Source: Albula goreensis
Lineage: Eukaryota > Chordata > Actinopteri > Albuliformes > Albulidae
Direction of reading: 5' to 3'
DNA length: 64,000 bases
NCBI GenBank assembly: GCA_022829145.1
Contig: CM040758.1
Location: forward strand, 23,131,075 to 23,195,074
The notes below the pieces were generated by a model that was not told the origin of the DNA, ran no database searches, and was given only the letters and a program-made list of their open reading frames with translations. The position numbers and the translations under genes are program-made. Shown piece after piece: positions 52,501-63,232 of the stretch. Within the stretch, counting starts at the first letter, position 1, and every line of letters starts with the position of its first letter.

Positions 52501-55241
52501 TTGTTCCAACCATGCACTACCCTGGCTGATTCTAATTAGCCCAAACAGCTGGTTTAGGGCATATGTGGAACAAATACATGGAAGTACTTCCCAAAGCTAG
52601 GGTGTCCATCTCTGCCAGATCAGAAATCATATATACACAGAATAAATAACCCAAAGGTTTGACCTGTTTCTCTCTGTGCAAACCACTGCCTAGAGAGCTG
52701 CCATGGACCCAGTAACAATGACCCTCTGACCTCTTTTCATGATGACCTTTTCTATTGGGTACTGCATTCTGTTAAATGGGGCCTGTTCAGTCCAAGCCCA
52801 GAATGATTTTTGCCTTTATTGTTAATAAAGGGTAGAGGTTTGCACATCTGGTAATTAAAAAAAGTGCCTAGAGAAAAAAATATGTTTACAGGTTAAAAGA
52901 TGATACCCAACGGGGCACACTGGAGCTTTCACAGTCTCCTTATCAGTCAGACACATTGTAGAGTCCATCTGCTGACTCTGAAAAAACAAAAACAATTAAA
53001 AAGGTATGGAGGGACGGAATGTGAAACGATTGTCTGCAAGATTCCGTGTTCTAGACTCTTATCTTTTAAGCCTTGACTGTCAGTAAAACACATAAAGCAA
53101 AGTTAAGGCTGAAATGTTCTGCGGTTTGATCCGTTTGTCTCCTTTGTCTTGTTAAATCAGAACCTTAGCTGCCAAAAAACATGAAATACTCCTTTGGCAT
53201 TTTATGGACATTTTCTTGGGTTCATGGCAGAAATCCACACTATTGCTGCCTTCATACACCTGGGGCCATTTGGTTCACAGCTAAATCTAAATTCATATGA
53301 CATGACAACTCTGCTGCTAGGGAATTTCTATCAGATTTTGAGCTTCCATCTGAACTGAGGATCTGCAAAACAACAGTGACTGCACACAATATGTCCATGG
53401 CCTCGTTATCTACAGAACGTTACATAACACCTCCATGAAGCCGCCCCAACACAAATCCAATGTCTGAGTCCATGAAGATGTCAACAGCCACTCTGAGATG
53501 GTCTTTGCAGAAATAATTAACACAAATGTTGGGTTGCGATTACCATGCAGTGTAATGTAGGGTTACACAGAACTGGAGCGGGCATTTGCCCCAAGAATCA
53601 AGCAGCACCTAAAATACATATAAAACTGTGCTCTCCACGATGAATAGAATGCAATTTCTTCAGGCTACACTTCCAAACCTTCTGTGCTTTACCAAAACCC
53701 AGAGGTTGATATTGCTGTAATTTTGGGACTGAAGGGCAAACACTTTTTAAACAGCAGAAAATGAAGCACAGACACATCTGGTGTTATCACTTTTTGTTAT
53801 ATCACAGTGTTATATCAAACTGTTAAAAATGAAAGAGATATAAAAAGGATGAATGTGTGCATTCATTTTTCTCCCTTTAATGAGCCTTGAACATTGTTTG
53901 TGTGGAATATTTTTCTCTGACTTCAGAGGCTTGGAACAAAATGTCAGGGAAACCTCAATCAGGCCGGGAACCACGTCACGCCTCACAAACAAAAAGGAAT
54001 CTAAACAGACTATTCCGGAATATTCCTGAATATTCTGTGCATGCCTTGCATTGACTAGGTCGGTAAGACAATGTGAACATTGTTCTTTCCCTCTTCTTGC
54101 CTCATCAGGCCAACAGCCATGCGCCTGACTGGCTACTCACTTTGACATGCTTTGATAATTAACCAACGGGCAGCCACTTTTTTTGGAGAGAATCCACCAA
54201 CAGAGAGTGCAAGAAATGATAAGCCATCTGATCAGACTGAATCCACTCTCAGAAATGTGTCAGCAGCAATCCGACTGCAGGACATCCAGGCTAGAGAAGT
54301 TATCCAGGTGCTCCAGCAGGGCCTGTGTGTCTGGAGATGGGATTCTTTACCTTGATGATGAAGCTGAAACCTCACTGTGTCTGTTCACCTGCACGTCAGG
54401 CATTTAGCAAACGCCCTTACCCAAAGCAAATTACACAGCTTCAGTCTCTACACGCTGTCCATTTACATAACAGCTAAATAACGTTTCTCAATAGTACAAT
54501 GGCAGTTTGACATAGGAATCAAACCTGCAACCTCTCCCTTACCTTTACATAGCAGATGAAGATAAAGCACAGCGGCCCAACATACTGTATCACCAGGATG
54601 CAGGTGGTGTAGGTCAGTTTGAACGTCCTGGAGGGCCAGTTCTCCACGCACACCACCTTGCCCCTGTACTGCTCGTGGAAGTGCGGCAGCAGCTTGAGTG
54701 GGTCGTCAGTCACCAGCGAGAACAGCATGAAGGGCAGGGACGTGCAGATGGCGAGAGCCCAGATCACGGCGATCCCCACGTAGGCGTGGAGGTTGCTGGG
54801 CCTCCATCCCCGGGGGTTGACGATGAGCTGGTGGCGCTCCACCGCGATTAGCACCAGCGAGAAGATGGAGACGGAGATGGAGAAGCACTGCACCATGCCG
54901 TTCAGCTTGCACATGACCTCGCCGAATACCCAGTGGTCCATGAAGGTGTAGACTAGGGTAATGGGCAGACACATGATGGACACCAGCAGGTCAGACACCG
55001 ACAGGTTGGCGATCAGGATGTTGGTGACGTTGTGCATCTCCTTCTGCCGGACGATGATGAGGATGAGGGCCAGGTTGCCGACCACGCCCAGCAGGGTGAC
55101 CGCGCTGTAGGCGATGGCCATGACCAGGAACGTGGGCAGATGGCTTTGGCATTCCTCTCCAAAGGCCGGCAGCGACAGGTTCCGCAGGGAGCAGTTTAGC
55201 AAGGAGCAGTTCAGAGGCTCCGGGGGAAGGATGTCGCCCAT
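46166..55241 (-). CDS. npy1r: npy1r, neuropeptide Y receptor type 1 (whole CDS span, 2 coding exons)
   Basis: This is a class A GPCR for NPY and PYY, Gi-coupled in known biology. Joining 55241-54543 with 46582-46166 gives 371 aa (human 384). Visible features are N-terminal glycosylation sites at N11, N16 and N21, and N56 (TM1). D84 (TM2), a C111-C198 disulfide pair and ERH at 135-137 in the DRY position also stand out. Further on are CWLP at 275-278, D287 at the family's ligand-contact aspartate, NPVFY at 316-320 and a C338 palmitoylation candidate. The tail YDTIAMSTMHTDVSKTSLK is diagnostic of Y1. The intron follows the Lys ending TM5, the same position as in mammals, but is 7,960 bp rather than about 0.1 kb. 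The ATG is in a strong GCCATGG context. It is divergent to npy5r. Confidence 0.97.
47816..48578. repeat. 46-bp minisatellite with scrambled units
   Basis: Consensus unit CTGTTACTATGTGAAATACA, then CTGAAGCTGTGCTGGGTCAT and AGGACT (46 bp). Starts at 47896, 47942 and 47988 show the exact period. The outer parts are regular. From about 48040 to 48480 units are shortened, duplicated in part and joined out of order, with variants such as GTCAGATGCCTG. There are roughly 14 recognisable copies, within the npy1r intron. Confidence 0.93.
52499..52617. mobile_element. Palindromic non-autonomous repeat, fish type
   Basis: The left arm TATTTGTTCCAACCATGCAC is roughly mirrored by the right arm GGCATATGTGGAACAAATAC around a central CTAATTAGCCCAAACAGCTG. 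It ends AGCTAGGGTGTCCATCTCTG. The 'TTTGTTCCAACCCTGC...GGAACAAA...GGGTTGGACACC' layout is common in fish genomes and is probably a MITE or SINE-like element. The family was not confirmed. Confidence 0.6.
54395..54536 (-). mobile_element. tRNA-derived SINE copy abutting the npy1r splice donor
   Basis: On the minus strand, from two bases after the donor's invariant GT region onward, it reads GAGAGGTTGCAGGTTTGATTCC-like B-box sequence. The body follows, then TTTGGGTAAGGGCGTTTGCT and AAATGCCTGACG. This is the same family as the copies near 22.0, 31.3 and 56.6 kb, with the 'CATTTAGC..ACGCCCTTACCCAAAGC' end typical of fish SINEs. Its 5' boundary lies within about 10 bases of the exon. Confidence 0.7.
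54543..55241 (-). CDS. npy1r: npy1r coding exon 1 (N-terminus to TM5)
   Basis: A 699-nt exon of 233 codons, starting MGDILPPEPLNCSLLNCSLR and ending CFIFICYVK at donor AAAG|GTAAGG. It carries TM1-TM5, both extracellular disulfide cysteines and the three N-glycosylation sites. It ends in phase 0, as in mammalian NPY1R. A possible 5'UTR acceptor, GATTGATTTCAG, lies just upstream at 55386-55397. Confidence 0.97.
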
Positions 55242-55950
55242 GGCAGAACGTTAAAAAAAAGTCCCAATCCCTGTGACTGATGTTCTCCGCAGGAAGTGAT
55301 GTCACGTCAGCATAGCCGTCTGTGTCATTCCTTTCACGGCCATTTTGTTTTTTTTTATTTTTCTTTTGAGGCTGTTCATGGGAGGCTGAAATCAATCAGA
55401 GACATAAAGCGTTAGAGGCGCTCATTGGGCGGTGACTTTAAAATTCACAGCCATCACAAAAACCGACCTCAAAACCGGCCACGAATACCTTTCCTTCGTG
55501 CTTTTTTAAGGCAATCAATGAAAACCCTGAGTAGGAGATTAAGTTTCCTCTTTCCAGACATGAACATGTGACACATTCCCAGGCAGTGAAAAAAAACTAC
55601 CCTCATTCAGCTGCAGCGGCTGGTGGTTGGTGGTTGGTGCGCTCACACGTGTTGGAAACTGTACCCACAGTAGACATGATGCTAAAAATGTCCATTGCCG
55701 CCTTCGCAAAACCGATTTTTGGCAACTCCTTGGGACATGAAATTGTGACCCCAGACAGTCGCGCTTTAAGCTCCAGCAGTTATCCAGTTTTAAGCTCTAT
55801 TTATTTAGCACACGTCTACTGCATTCTCACTCGAGCTTTGAACTAAGATGAAAACATACACAGCTTGTTTTTGCCATTTCTACACTTCAAATCTCAATTT
55901 TTTGACACGTTTAATGTACCAAGTTCAGTGAAACCATATAAAATTGTGCA

Positions 55951-55966
55951 TGTGTGTGTGTGCGTA

Positions 55967-55999
<33 letters not shown>

Positions 56000-56074
56000 A
56001 TATCTGTGTGTGTGTGTGTGAGTATCTGTGTGTGTGTGTGTGTGTGCGTATCTGTGTGTGTGTGTGTGTGCGTA

Positions 56075-56113
<39 letters not shown>

Positions 56114-56114
56114 A

Positions 56115-56159
<45 letters not shown>
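55951..56159. repeat. Compound (TG)n / TGCGTATC microsatellite
   Basis: About 210 bases of TG runs interrupted at intervals by GCGTATC, GCATATC or GAGTATC. This gives a higher-order periodicity on top of the dinucleotide. The long open frames on both strands are artefacts of the repeat. It lies about 0.7 kb upstream of the npy1r start codon. Confidence 0.97.
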
Positions 56160-56160
<1 letters not shown>

Positions 56161-56599
56161 CTGTGCACAAAGCTGGCAGATATGTGCTGTAAGGCATGTG
56201 CAGCACTGGTTCAATGATGCAAGTAAAAACCAATAACAAAAATTCACAACACCACCCCCGCTAGAAATCAAGATATGATTAAGCCCTCATTTCCCATGAT
56301 ATGATGCATTTCTAGTTGATAATGTTTTTTCCTCTCAGCAATCGTCAGTAATCACCAATTCAGAAATTTGTTCCACCACTGCAAACTTTCAATCATCTTG
56401 GCATGATTGCCACTGAAACGGCATACCTCGGGGCTCAAACCTGTGATTCTCCAAGCAGCTGCCAGCTCCCTTACAATGCAGCAGCTGACCTGACTGAGCC
56501 CAAAAGAAGCTAACATTTTTATAGGACTCTGAAAAAAGCATCCCATTAGTATCTTAGGCGTTGAAGCCATACTCTTATTCGGAGTGACAATTTACTATT

Positions 56600-56705
56600 T
56601 TATATACTATCCATTTATACAGCTACATTTTACTGAAGTAATTTGTACCTTGCTACAATGGCAATATCATACCAGCCTCCTTAATCATTATACCACACAA
56701 CCACC
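56600..56705 (-). mobile_element. SINE fragment with internal deletion
   Basis: On the minus strand GTGTGGTATAATGATTAAGG matches the A-box end of the SINE at 31.3 kb, and AGCTGTATAAATGGATAGTA matches its opposite end. The B-box part between them is missing or eroded. Confidence 0.55.
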
Positions 56706-57154
56706 CCTTGCCCTGTATATATATTGCTTAAACTCATGCCCATGTCTTAGCAGGTAAAACATTTCTCCTGACTGTCAGAATTAATTTCATATCTTTTTGC
56801 AATGAAGACAGACAAGCGCACAGCCAGAGATCTGAAATTAGACTTCAGGCTCCCGGGGGCACTGAAGAACTTTTGCTCAATAAAACAATCCTTAAGGCAG
56901 TTTATTAATGGCTGCAGTCAGATTAATCCTGTGCACACTTCAGGTCTCGCCCTCCCAATGGACTGCATATAAAAGGCTTTTATTAGTAATATTGGAGAGC
57001 AACAACAGGTTTATTGCTGTCTGCCTCTGATTTATGGCTCTGTCCACAGAGCACTAAACTGCTGTTCAGTCAGCCTGGCATAATAACTTGCTTAATCGTG
57101 GCCATTGGAAACTTGCATTTGTTAAAAGCCATATTTGTTTAATGTTAAACCCAT

Positions 57155-57250
57155 TAATGATCCTTCCACCGGTTCACCTACGGAAGCCTTGTTACAACTT
57201 TTACTTCCTCTTGGTAGTCAAGTTTGATCGTCTTCGTGGCCCTCCGCCGG
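57155..57250 (-). pseudogene. 3'-end fragment of 18S rRNA
   Basis: The minus strand ends with CCGTAGGTGAACC, GGAAGGATCATTA and, further 5', GAGGAAGTAAAAGT and AACAAGG. These are the last roughly 95 nt of eukaryotic 18S rRNA with a handful of substitutions. The match stops exactly at the mature 18S 3' terminus (ATTA at 57155-57158) and fades at the 5' side near 57250. It is too short to be a functional rRNA gene. It is a retro- or DNA-mediated insertion between the two receptor genes. Confidence 0.9.
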
Positions 57251-60200
57251 CTTCATAAACGTGATTGTCATTAATGGTGCACTACAACCTTGTGACAGTT
57301 GCTGATAGTTTATCGAACCGTTTTCTCATACCATGTGTTATAATTCAAAGCCAGCTTGATCAGTCTACCTCCAACAAGAGGGTTTACCATCTTACCATGG
57401 CTAAGGTGCAAAGCATACATCTTCTCACAACAGCAACAACAATGCTGATAAGAAAAATAACCTGTAGAACCTTTGAGATAATAACTGATGATATGACATA
57501 GAATTTGATGAGGTGTAACCCCTTCATTCATTTCCGGTTCCATGACATAAATGTGTAATAAATGCTTCATGAAGGCTGGTATGACTGAGCTGTCCTGTGC
57601 TTTTTACCCTCATGAATGAACGCTTTGCATAAGGAATTCCGGATGCCTTTGTCTCCCTCCTAAAACTGCCTCTATTTAGTTTTTTTTTTTTTTTTTTACT
57701 TCAGCATGTTTACCAAGGCTATGCAGCTAACTTAGTTACTTAGTAACTTGGTAACTTGGTAAGCCAGCTTCATTGAGCACTCCATGTGAGCAAGAGGAAC
57801 CTGAGCTCTCTGACTTTACACCCTGACAAAATATGGGTGTCCAAAAATTCAAAAGACTCTAGGTTATCAGATTGACCTTATTACAAGCTAGCAGTTGATA
57901 ACTGTATAAACACTGAACATGCTTTACTCGAATACAGTTACCAAAATCCCAAATGCAAACATTGATCTTTCATTCAAAGCTCTGAGGTTTAGTGGAGCTC
58001 ACACAGCTTGGGTGACAAACAAACACATATTCCGTCAACCTCTAATTGTTTCCTCCTGAATTGCATTCTGGGGAAAGAACCTCTCGTGCTGCGATGCCTG
58101 ATAGCATTCACATCCTTCCTGTGAAATGGTCCACTTCTTCATGTGTAAACCATAAAATCATCGCTGCAGAATTAGGTAAACACAAAAGGTAATTGGGTTA
58201 CTGAATAAGGGTAGCACAATTATCAGAAGGCAGTAATACTTTATAGTACCTTTACGATACCTTTGAATATAGGTCAGGTGACGCTACACACAATGACAAC
58301 TGGTGCACAATATTTTCATTGCAGATTGATGGGATTCTTATTGAAATAACTCGATACATATACACAAGCGTGAATCCAGCCGATCAAATCAACATCCTTT
58401 TCACAAGTCTGGTGCATTAAATAAGTGTTCGGAAGTTTATAACAAATAATCAGATAACAAGTCTACATGCGCAATACAGCCATTTATTGCATGGGTGTAA
58501 TAGCCCATTGTAAAAAGAACAGTCTTTGATTAAAAATGGCAGGGGGAACTTTAATAAGATTTTCTTGACAGCACAATTACAATTACAAACATTTCCTCTC
58601 TGATCCTCTCTGCTCTTTGAAGCTCTGCAGTGAAATGTCAGGGGATATCGGCTGTGGCTGGATATGAAGCCGGCAAGTTAATTATGAGGATCCTCAAGGA
58701 ATCATATGAGAATCTATTATTATTATGCTAGAAATGGTTGCGCTGTCTCACCTGCTACCGGCGAACTAGCCAGCGTTTGACAATTATTCCGTGATTGCCA
58801 TTCACGAGAAGAATGCCATGTCAAACTCACTTATGTGTGGCTAACTAGAGCCTGATAATTGAAGCTTGCTCCGATAAAAAGCCTTTGAAAGCTGGCTGGG
58901 GCCCATGTGTCGCCTGCCTTATTCAACTTAAAGCTTCTACCCCTCCAGATTAATTGCGCACAATGCATCTTGACGGTGACTGTACATTTCTTTTTGTTCT
59001 GGAAGAGAGTGCTGACGTCATGGCATATATTTTCAATTAAAAAAAAATAAACGTCTTTGGTTCAGTATGTCACATTGTGGAATGCCATCAAAGCATGGGA
59101 ATTGCCACCCCCCCCCCCACTCTTTAAATTTGACCCTTTAACCTTTTTTTCACCCCTCGTTCTTCAGCTGTCAGTTCGTCTTTGCTCAATTAACACACTG
59201 ACTGATGCTGTACGACTAGAATTACATAAAGCACATACAGCGAATTATGCCTCATACTAAATCATATAACAGTTTTATTCAAGACACAATAAATTATATT
59301 AAACATGTTCTACAGTAAATAAAACGTAATTGATATCGGATTAAAATGTCATTACAGTAATTTGTAAAGCGTAATTAGGCGAATGTGTGAGATTTTGGGA
59401 CCCCTGGCGTGTGAGCGTGAAATGGGTCCTTAATGCATGAGAACTACAGTTGAAGGAAATGATTACTGGACGCCAATTCCTCCCAGTATCTCATCTGACC
59501 GAAATTTTAGGAACGATGAAGTAAACATTCCCAGCCACGCACCGTTTAACCTCTTTCCTGGACGTTCCTCTGCGTGACAACGGTCACTACAGGAATGGTC
59601 TTTGACCATTACAATATTTGGAATAATGGCGATTTAGTATTGTCACTACAGCTTAAAAGTAGACAATTCGAATTGTGAATTGTCATTAAGGTTACACAAT
59701 TACAAATAGTATTGCCAACCAAAACAAATGTGGCATTCCATTACTTTCATTGGTAACGTTAGAACAAATTATTAATTGGAAAACATTTAATTAATTTAAT
59801 TTGAAAAGTGCCCTCAGTTCTGCTTATATAATGTCAACCACCAGGCTATGTTTGGAACAACAAAATGTTCACAGAACGTTCGTGAGACGTTATGATCATA
59901 CAGTTTTCTCACGTCCGAATTCGAATCTAAGCAAAACCTTCCTTGATCTCCCTGGGACGGTCTGTGTTAGCTGATAACATAGTTCTATCATTCTACAAGG
60001 TTCAAAGGAGAGAAGCGCTCAATGCAGCTCTCTGAAATACCTTCTCGGTCATTGTGAATACCGTAGATCATTTCACACTTGCAATCGAACACTGAACTTT
60101 GACATTATGAGACAGTTCCAATGCGTTGTTAATTTACGTCACAAACATACAAGGCGATAGCGGTCACCACAACTTTCTCTTCGTGTATACCAGGGTGCAC

Positions 60201-60977
60201 ACCACCGCTTTCCTTGTTGTAGCTACTATTGTTTCGACAAGATAATCTGTGTTTCAGATGCAGGGTGCACGAGGCTCTTTCCGCACGAATCAAGAATTGA
60301 TAGAGCAATTAACAAATCCGAGGCAATCAACTGTGAGATGAAGTCCACAATTAATTACTAAATAGGTTATGGTAATTTTCACACGGTAATTAATCACCCA
60401 TCACACTCGATGATCACGCCTCCAGATTTCACAAGTAAAATAGGGAGTCAGGGAGAAGAAAATTCATACATTTTTTTTCTGTAAACATTAACTAAATCAC
60501 CTCACAACAGAGTAATTGTACTTAAATTGGGTCATAAACGTAAAAGTTAACTGGTTTCACTCCGACCACAGAGGAAAGAGATCAAGGTACAGCAAGCGGT
60601 CGTTTCGCTTTGCTACATGTCTGAATGCATATTTGATGAATTAAATATTTTAGGTTTTGGATCTCATAGGGCTCTGTGTTATGATTGCTTTGGTCTTGCT
60701 TTTTTACATTAATCCACACATAAACCCCCTACTTCACGAAATGACCGCCAGGAGCGACACTATGTATGTAAGCACCTCACAACTATGAACTGGAGACTGA
60801 GCATTCAGTGAGTATAGGCTAACTTTACAACCCCATTGAATATTATAAATACGTTATTTGCTTCAGAGTAGTAGTGAAAAAAACAATGCAATTTTTACTC
60901 CACAATACCAGGAACATATTCATTGCAATAGCTACAAAACGTTACAGAAAAAACAACAACGAAATATGAAAACCTAC

Positions 60978-61100
60978 CTTTGCATGGACTTCAGTTCTCG
61001 GACAACAACAGAAACACATAGGAAGCAAGGTTGATGTTATATCCTCTATACAGTTAGGAACAGACTGGGGCGGCGCTCCGGTGTTACAACTCCACCTCAC
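60978..61100 (-). promoter_or_regulatory. npy1r: Candidate npy1r first (5'UTR) exon and promoter
   Basis: On the minus strand a near-consensus donor, CAAAG|GTAGGT, occurs at 60978/60977. It faces an acceptor-like GATTGATTTCAG at 55386-55397 just before the npy1r coding exon. Mammalian NPY1R also has non-coding first exons spliced to the start-codon exon. The sequence at about 61060-61260 is richer in CpG than its surroundings. The right boundary is arbitrary, as no start site can be fixed. Confidence 0.35.
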
Positions 61101-61699
61101 GGTTTATCACATGGTTTCCTTCACGGTGCGATAACGGATCTCCCCATGAGCGCTTTCCATGCGTGCAGTTGCACAACAATTTAGACATGAATGCCACAGA
61201 GGTTAATGTTTATCACACCACTCCGGCACACACTTTAATTGGGATACAGGCAGCGCTGTTTTCGCTGTGAACACTCGCTGCGAACACTTGCACGACAGCA
61301 CCATCTACATGTTTATTTTGAAAATTAAAAAAAAAAGTCTAAATGCCACTTCACACAGCCATTCATTGTATGACCACCTTAGGAATGTCGAGTTCACTAT
61401 TAATGAAAGTGATTTGGATCCATTATATTTGGTCTATATTTCTTGTGTGTCACAGCGTCTTCTGAGAACTAAAACATCCCACACATTAAGCTACAGTCAG
61501 TGATAATTTCATCGGAATAGTAACAGTTCAAAGACTTCACAACCACTTCCTAGCAAAAATAATTAGTAGTTACCCATACACATTTCAGTTACAAAGATTC
61601 ACTATGGAGCCACTTTTAAGCACTTAATCATCGTTTGAAAGAGTCGCACCAAAGTTACATTGACACTTGTCAATACACACTTGGACCTCTTTTCCTGTT

Positions 61700-61778
61700 C
61701 TTTAGAAAAAATAACTGACATGTCTCGACTAATGTCAACAGGCGGACCTAGGAAGTGTCCCGGAGGTTCCTGGCAGCG
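61700..61778 (+). promoter_or_regulatory. npy5r: Candidate npy5r 5'UTR exon
   Basis: On the plus strand a near-consensus donor, GCAGCG|GTGAGT, occurs at 61778/61779. The matching acceptor, TTTTCTTTGACAG, ends at 63209, 23 bases before the npy5r ATG. This would remove an intron of about 1.4 kb. It is a prediction from splice signals only, and the left boundary is arbitrary. Confidence 0.35.
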
Positions 61779-63232
61779 GTGAGTCGTCGGTCAGTTATCG
61801 GCTGTAGTGCTATCCATGGTGCTGAATCCGTTTCATCCGCAAGACGTTGATGAGCAACTTCGCAGTTCAGGAGCTCTTTCATCACGGTTAGAGAATTTAA
61901 CTCCTAATTTAACTAGTTACGTCATCTGTAACCAATGGAGGATAAGATCAAAGAGATAAATAATCATGTATGAAAGTTTAGGCTTGCGCAATGTCATTAC
62001 ACGCAAAGAGGACAACGTGTCTAAAATAAAAAAGGCTACTCACAAAAAAGGCTACTCAAAAAAAAAAAAAGAATTGCTGTGACTCGTGAAGGAAAGCAGA
62101 CAATTTCTTTACTTCCACCCTCTCGACGAACAACCATCGAAGAGGAAAGACGCTGCGGTTGCCCATGAGATTAATCAAAAACTGCTGTAAGGTATTTTTG
62201 TTGTCTTATTCAGCTGTCCTGATTCAGTTCTTGTATATTTAAAAACACACAATAACTACACGATACGGTTAGTTATTTTCAATAGTCATATTTTAATATG
62301 CTGTCTGATGTAGCAGTGTTTTTACAGAGAAAATGATTACGAGAGCAAGGGAAATTTTATTTGGCTATTTTATTTATATTGCGTATATTTGGTTAATCCA
62401 AATATTTGTTTCTCTCTTTCGGTTTGAGTAGAACATGTCTCTTTATGCTGGTGAGCTTAAGCTGCCAGAATGGAAAATTACCATGATACCTAAGTGAGGA
62501 AATAAGGAAAAAAGCGACAGAGCGCAAAGCCTTACAGTAGACACAGCTTACGATATAGATTAGAAGTTAAGACTTATAAATTACACCACATGCAGGTGAA
62601 GGTTCTTCAGTATAATTGCTTTCACATCTTAGATTGTATTACATAAATTGTGAACATTATCATTAAGAATAATATAAGGTGCAGCCTAATTGAGCAAAAC
62701 GAGAGAGGGAGAGAGAGAGAGAATTAGAGAGCGGGAATTAACTGTGCCTTTGAGGAAAATTTAGTTGAACCAGGTCTCTCAACAGTAGTTATAAGCTGTG
62801 CTCTCGGGGCTATGTTCCCTGTCTGACTCTTATAGCCAAACTAGCGCGGTTGCGTATACTGATGCAGTAGCCGTATTAAAACGGATTGTATCTGATGCAT
62901 TCCGCTGTGTACAGTAGACTACAGACACGTGTAAAAAGTTATTTGATTAACGTTGAGAAAACATTGACAATTCTGCTTTCAGATCATACCAGAACGGACT
63001 ATTGCAATGCTTTTTCGCAGCTGGTGGCCAAAAGCGCCATCTGTAAGACGTAGAGTTTCAAGCAAGAAAAAAAAAAGAAGTGAAAAGTTGAAAAGGCTAA
63101 GGGAAACAGAACAGACTGCAAAAAGAAAGACCCACTAAACCTTCACATTCTGGCATGCTTGCCCCTTTGTTGTTCAGTGATTCGTTGTGTTGTGTATTTT
63201 CTTTGACAGAGGTCTTCCACAGAGGTTTGCAG

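Larger units (their letters stand above)
46583..54542 (-). other. npy1r: npy1r coding-region intron, enlarged
   Basis: A 7,960-bp intron bounded by GTAAGG and CTCAG. It contains the 46-bp minisatellite (47816-48578), a T-run near 51880-51892, a palindromic fish repeat (52499-52617) and a SINE flush with the donor (54395-54536). No exon of another gene was recognised. The AT-rich tract at about 50340-50700, with several ATTA/TAAT motifs, could be a conserved regulatory element. Confidence 0.9.
55242..63232. other. Shared upstream region of npy1r and npy5r
   Basis: About 8 kb separating the two start codons. It includes the predicted npy1r 5' intron (about 55386-60977), a compound TG repeat, a 3' 18S rRNA fragment, a SINE remnant and T-runs. 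It also holds two opposed donor sites at 60978 and 61778 that may mark first exons. A homopurine GA run lies at about 62702-62722. No other coding gene was recognised. Confidence 0.65.

Noticed and set aside
55865-56271. Long Val/Cys and His/Thr open frames on both strands
   Set aside because: They are translations of a TG/CA microsatellite and exist in every frame.
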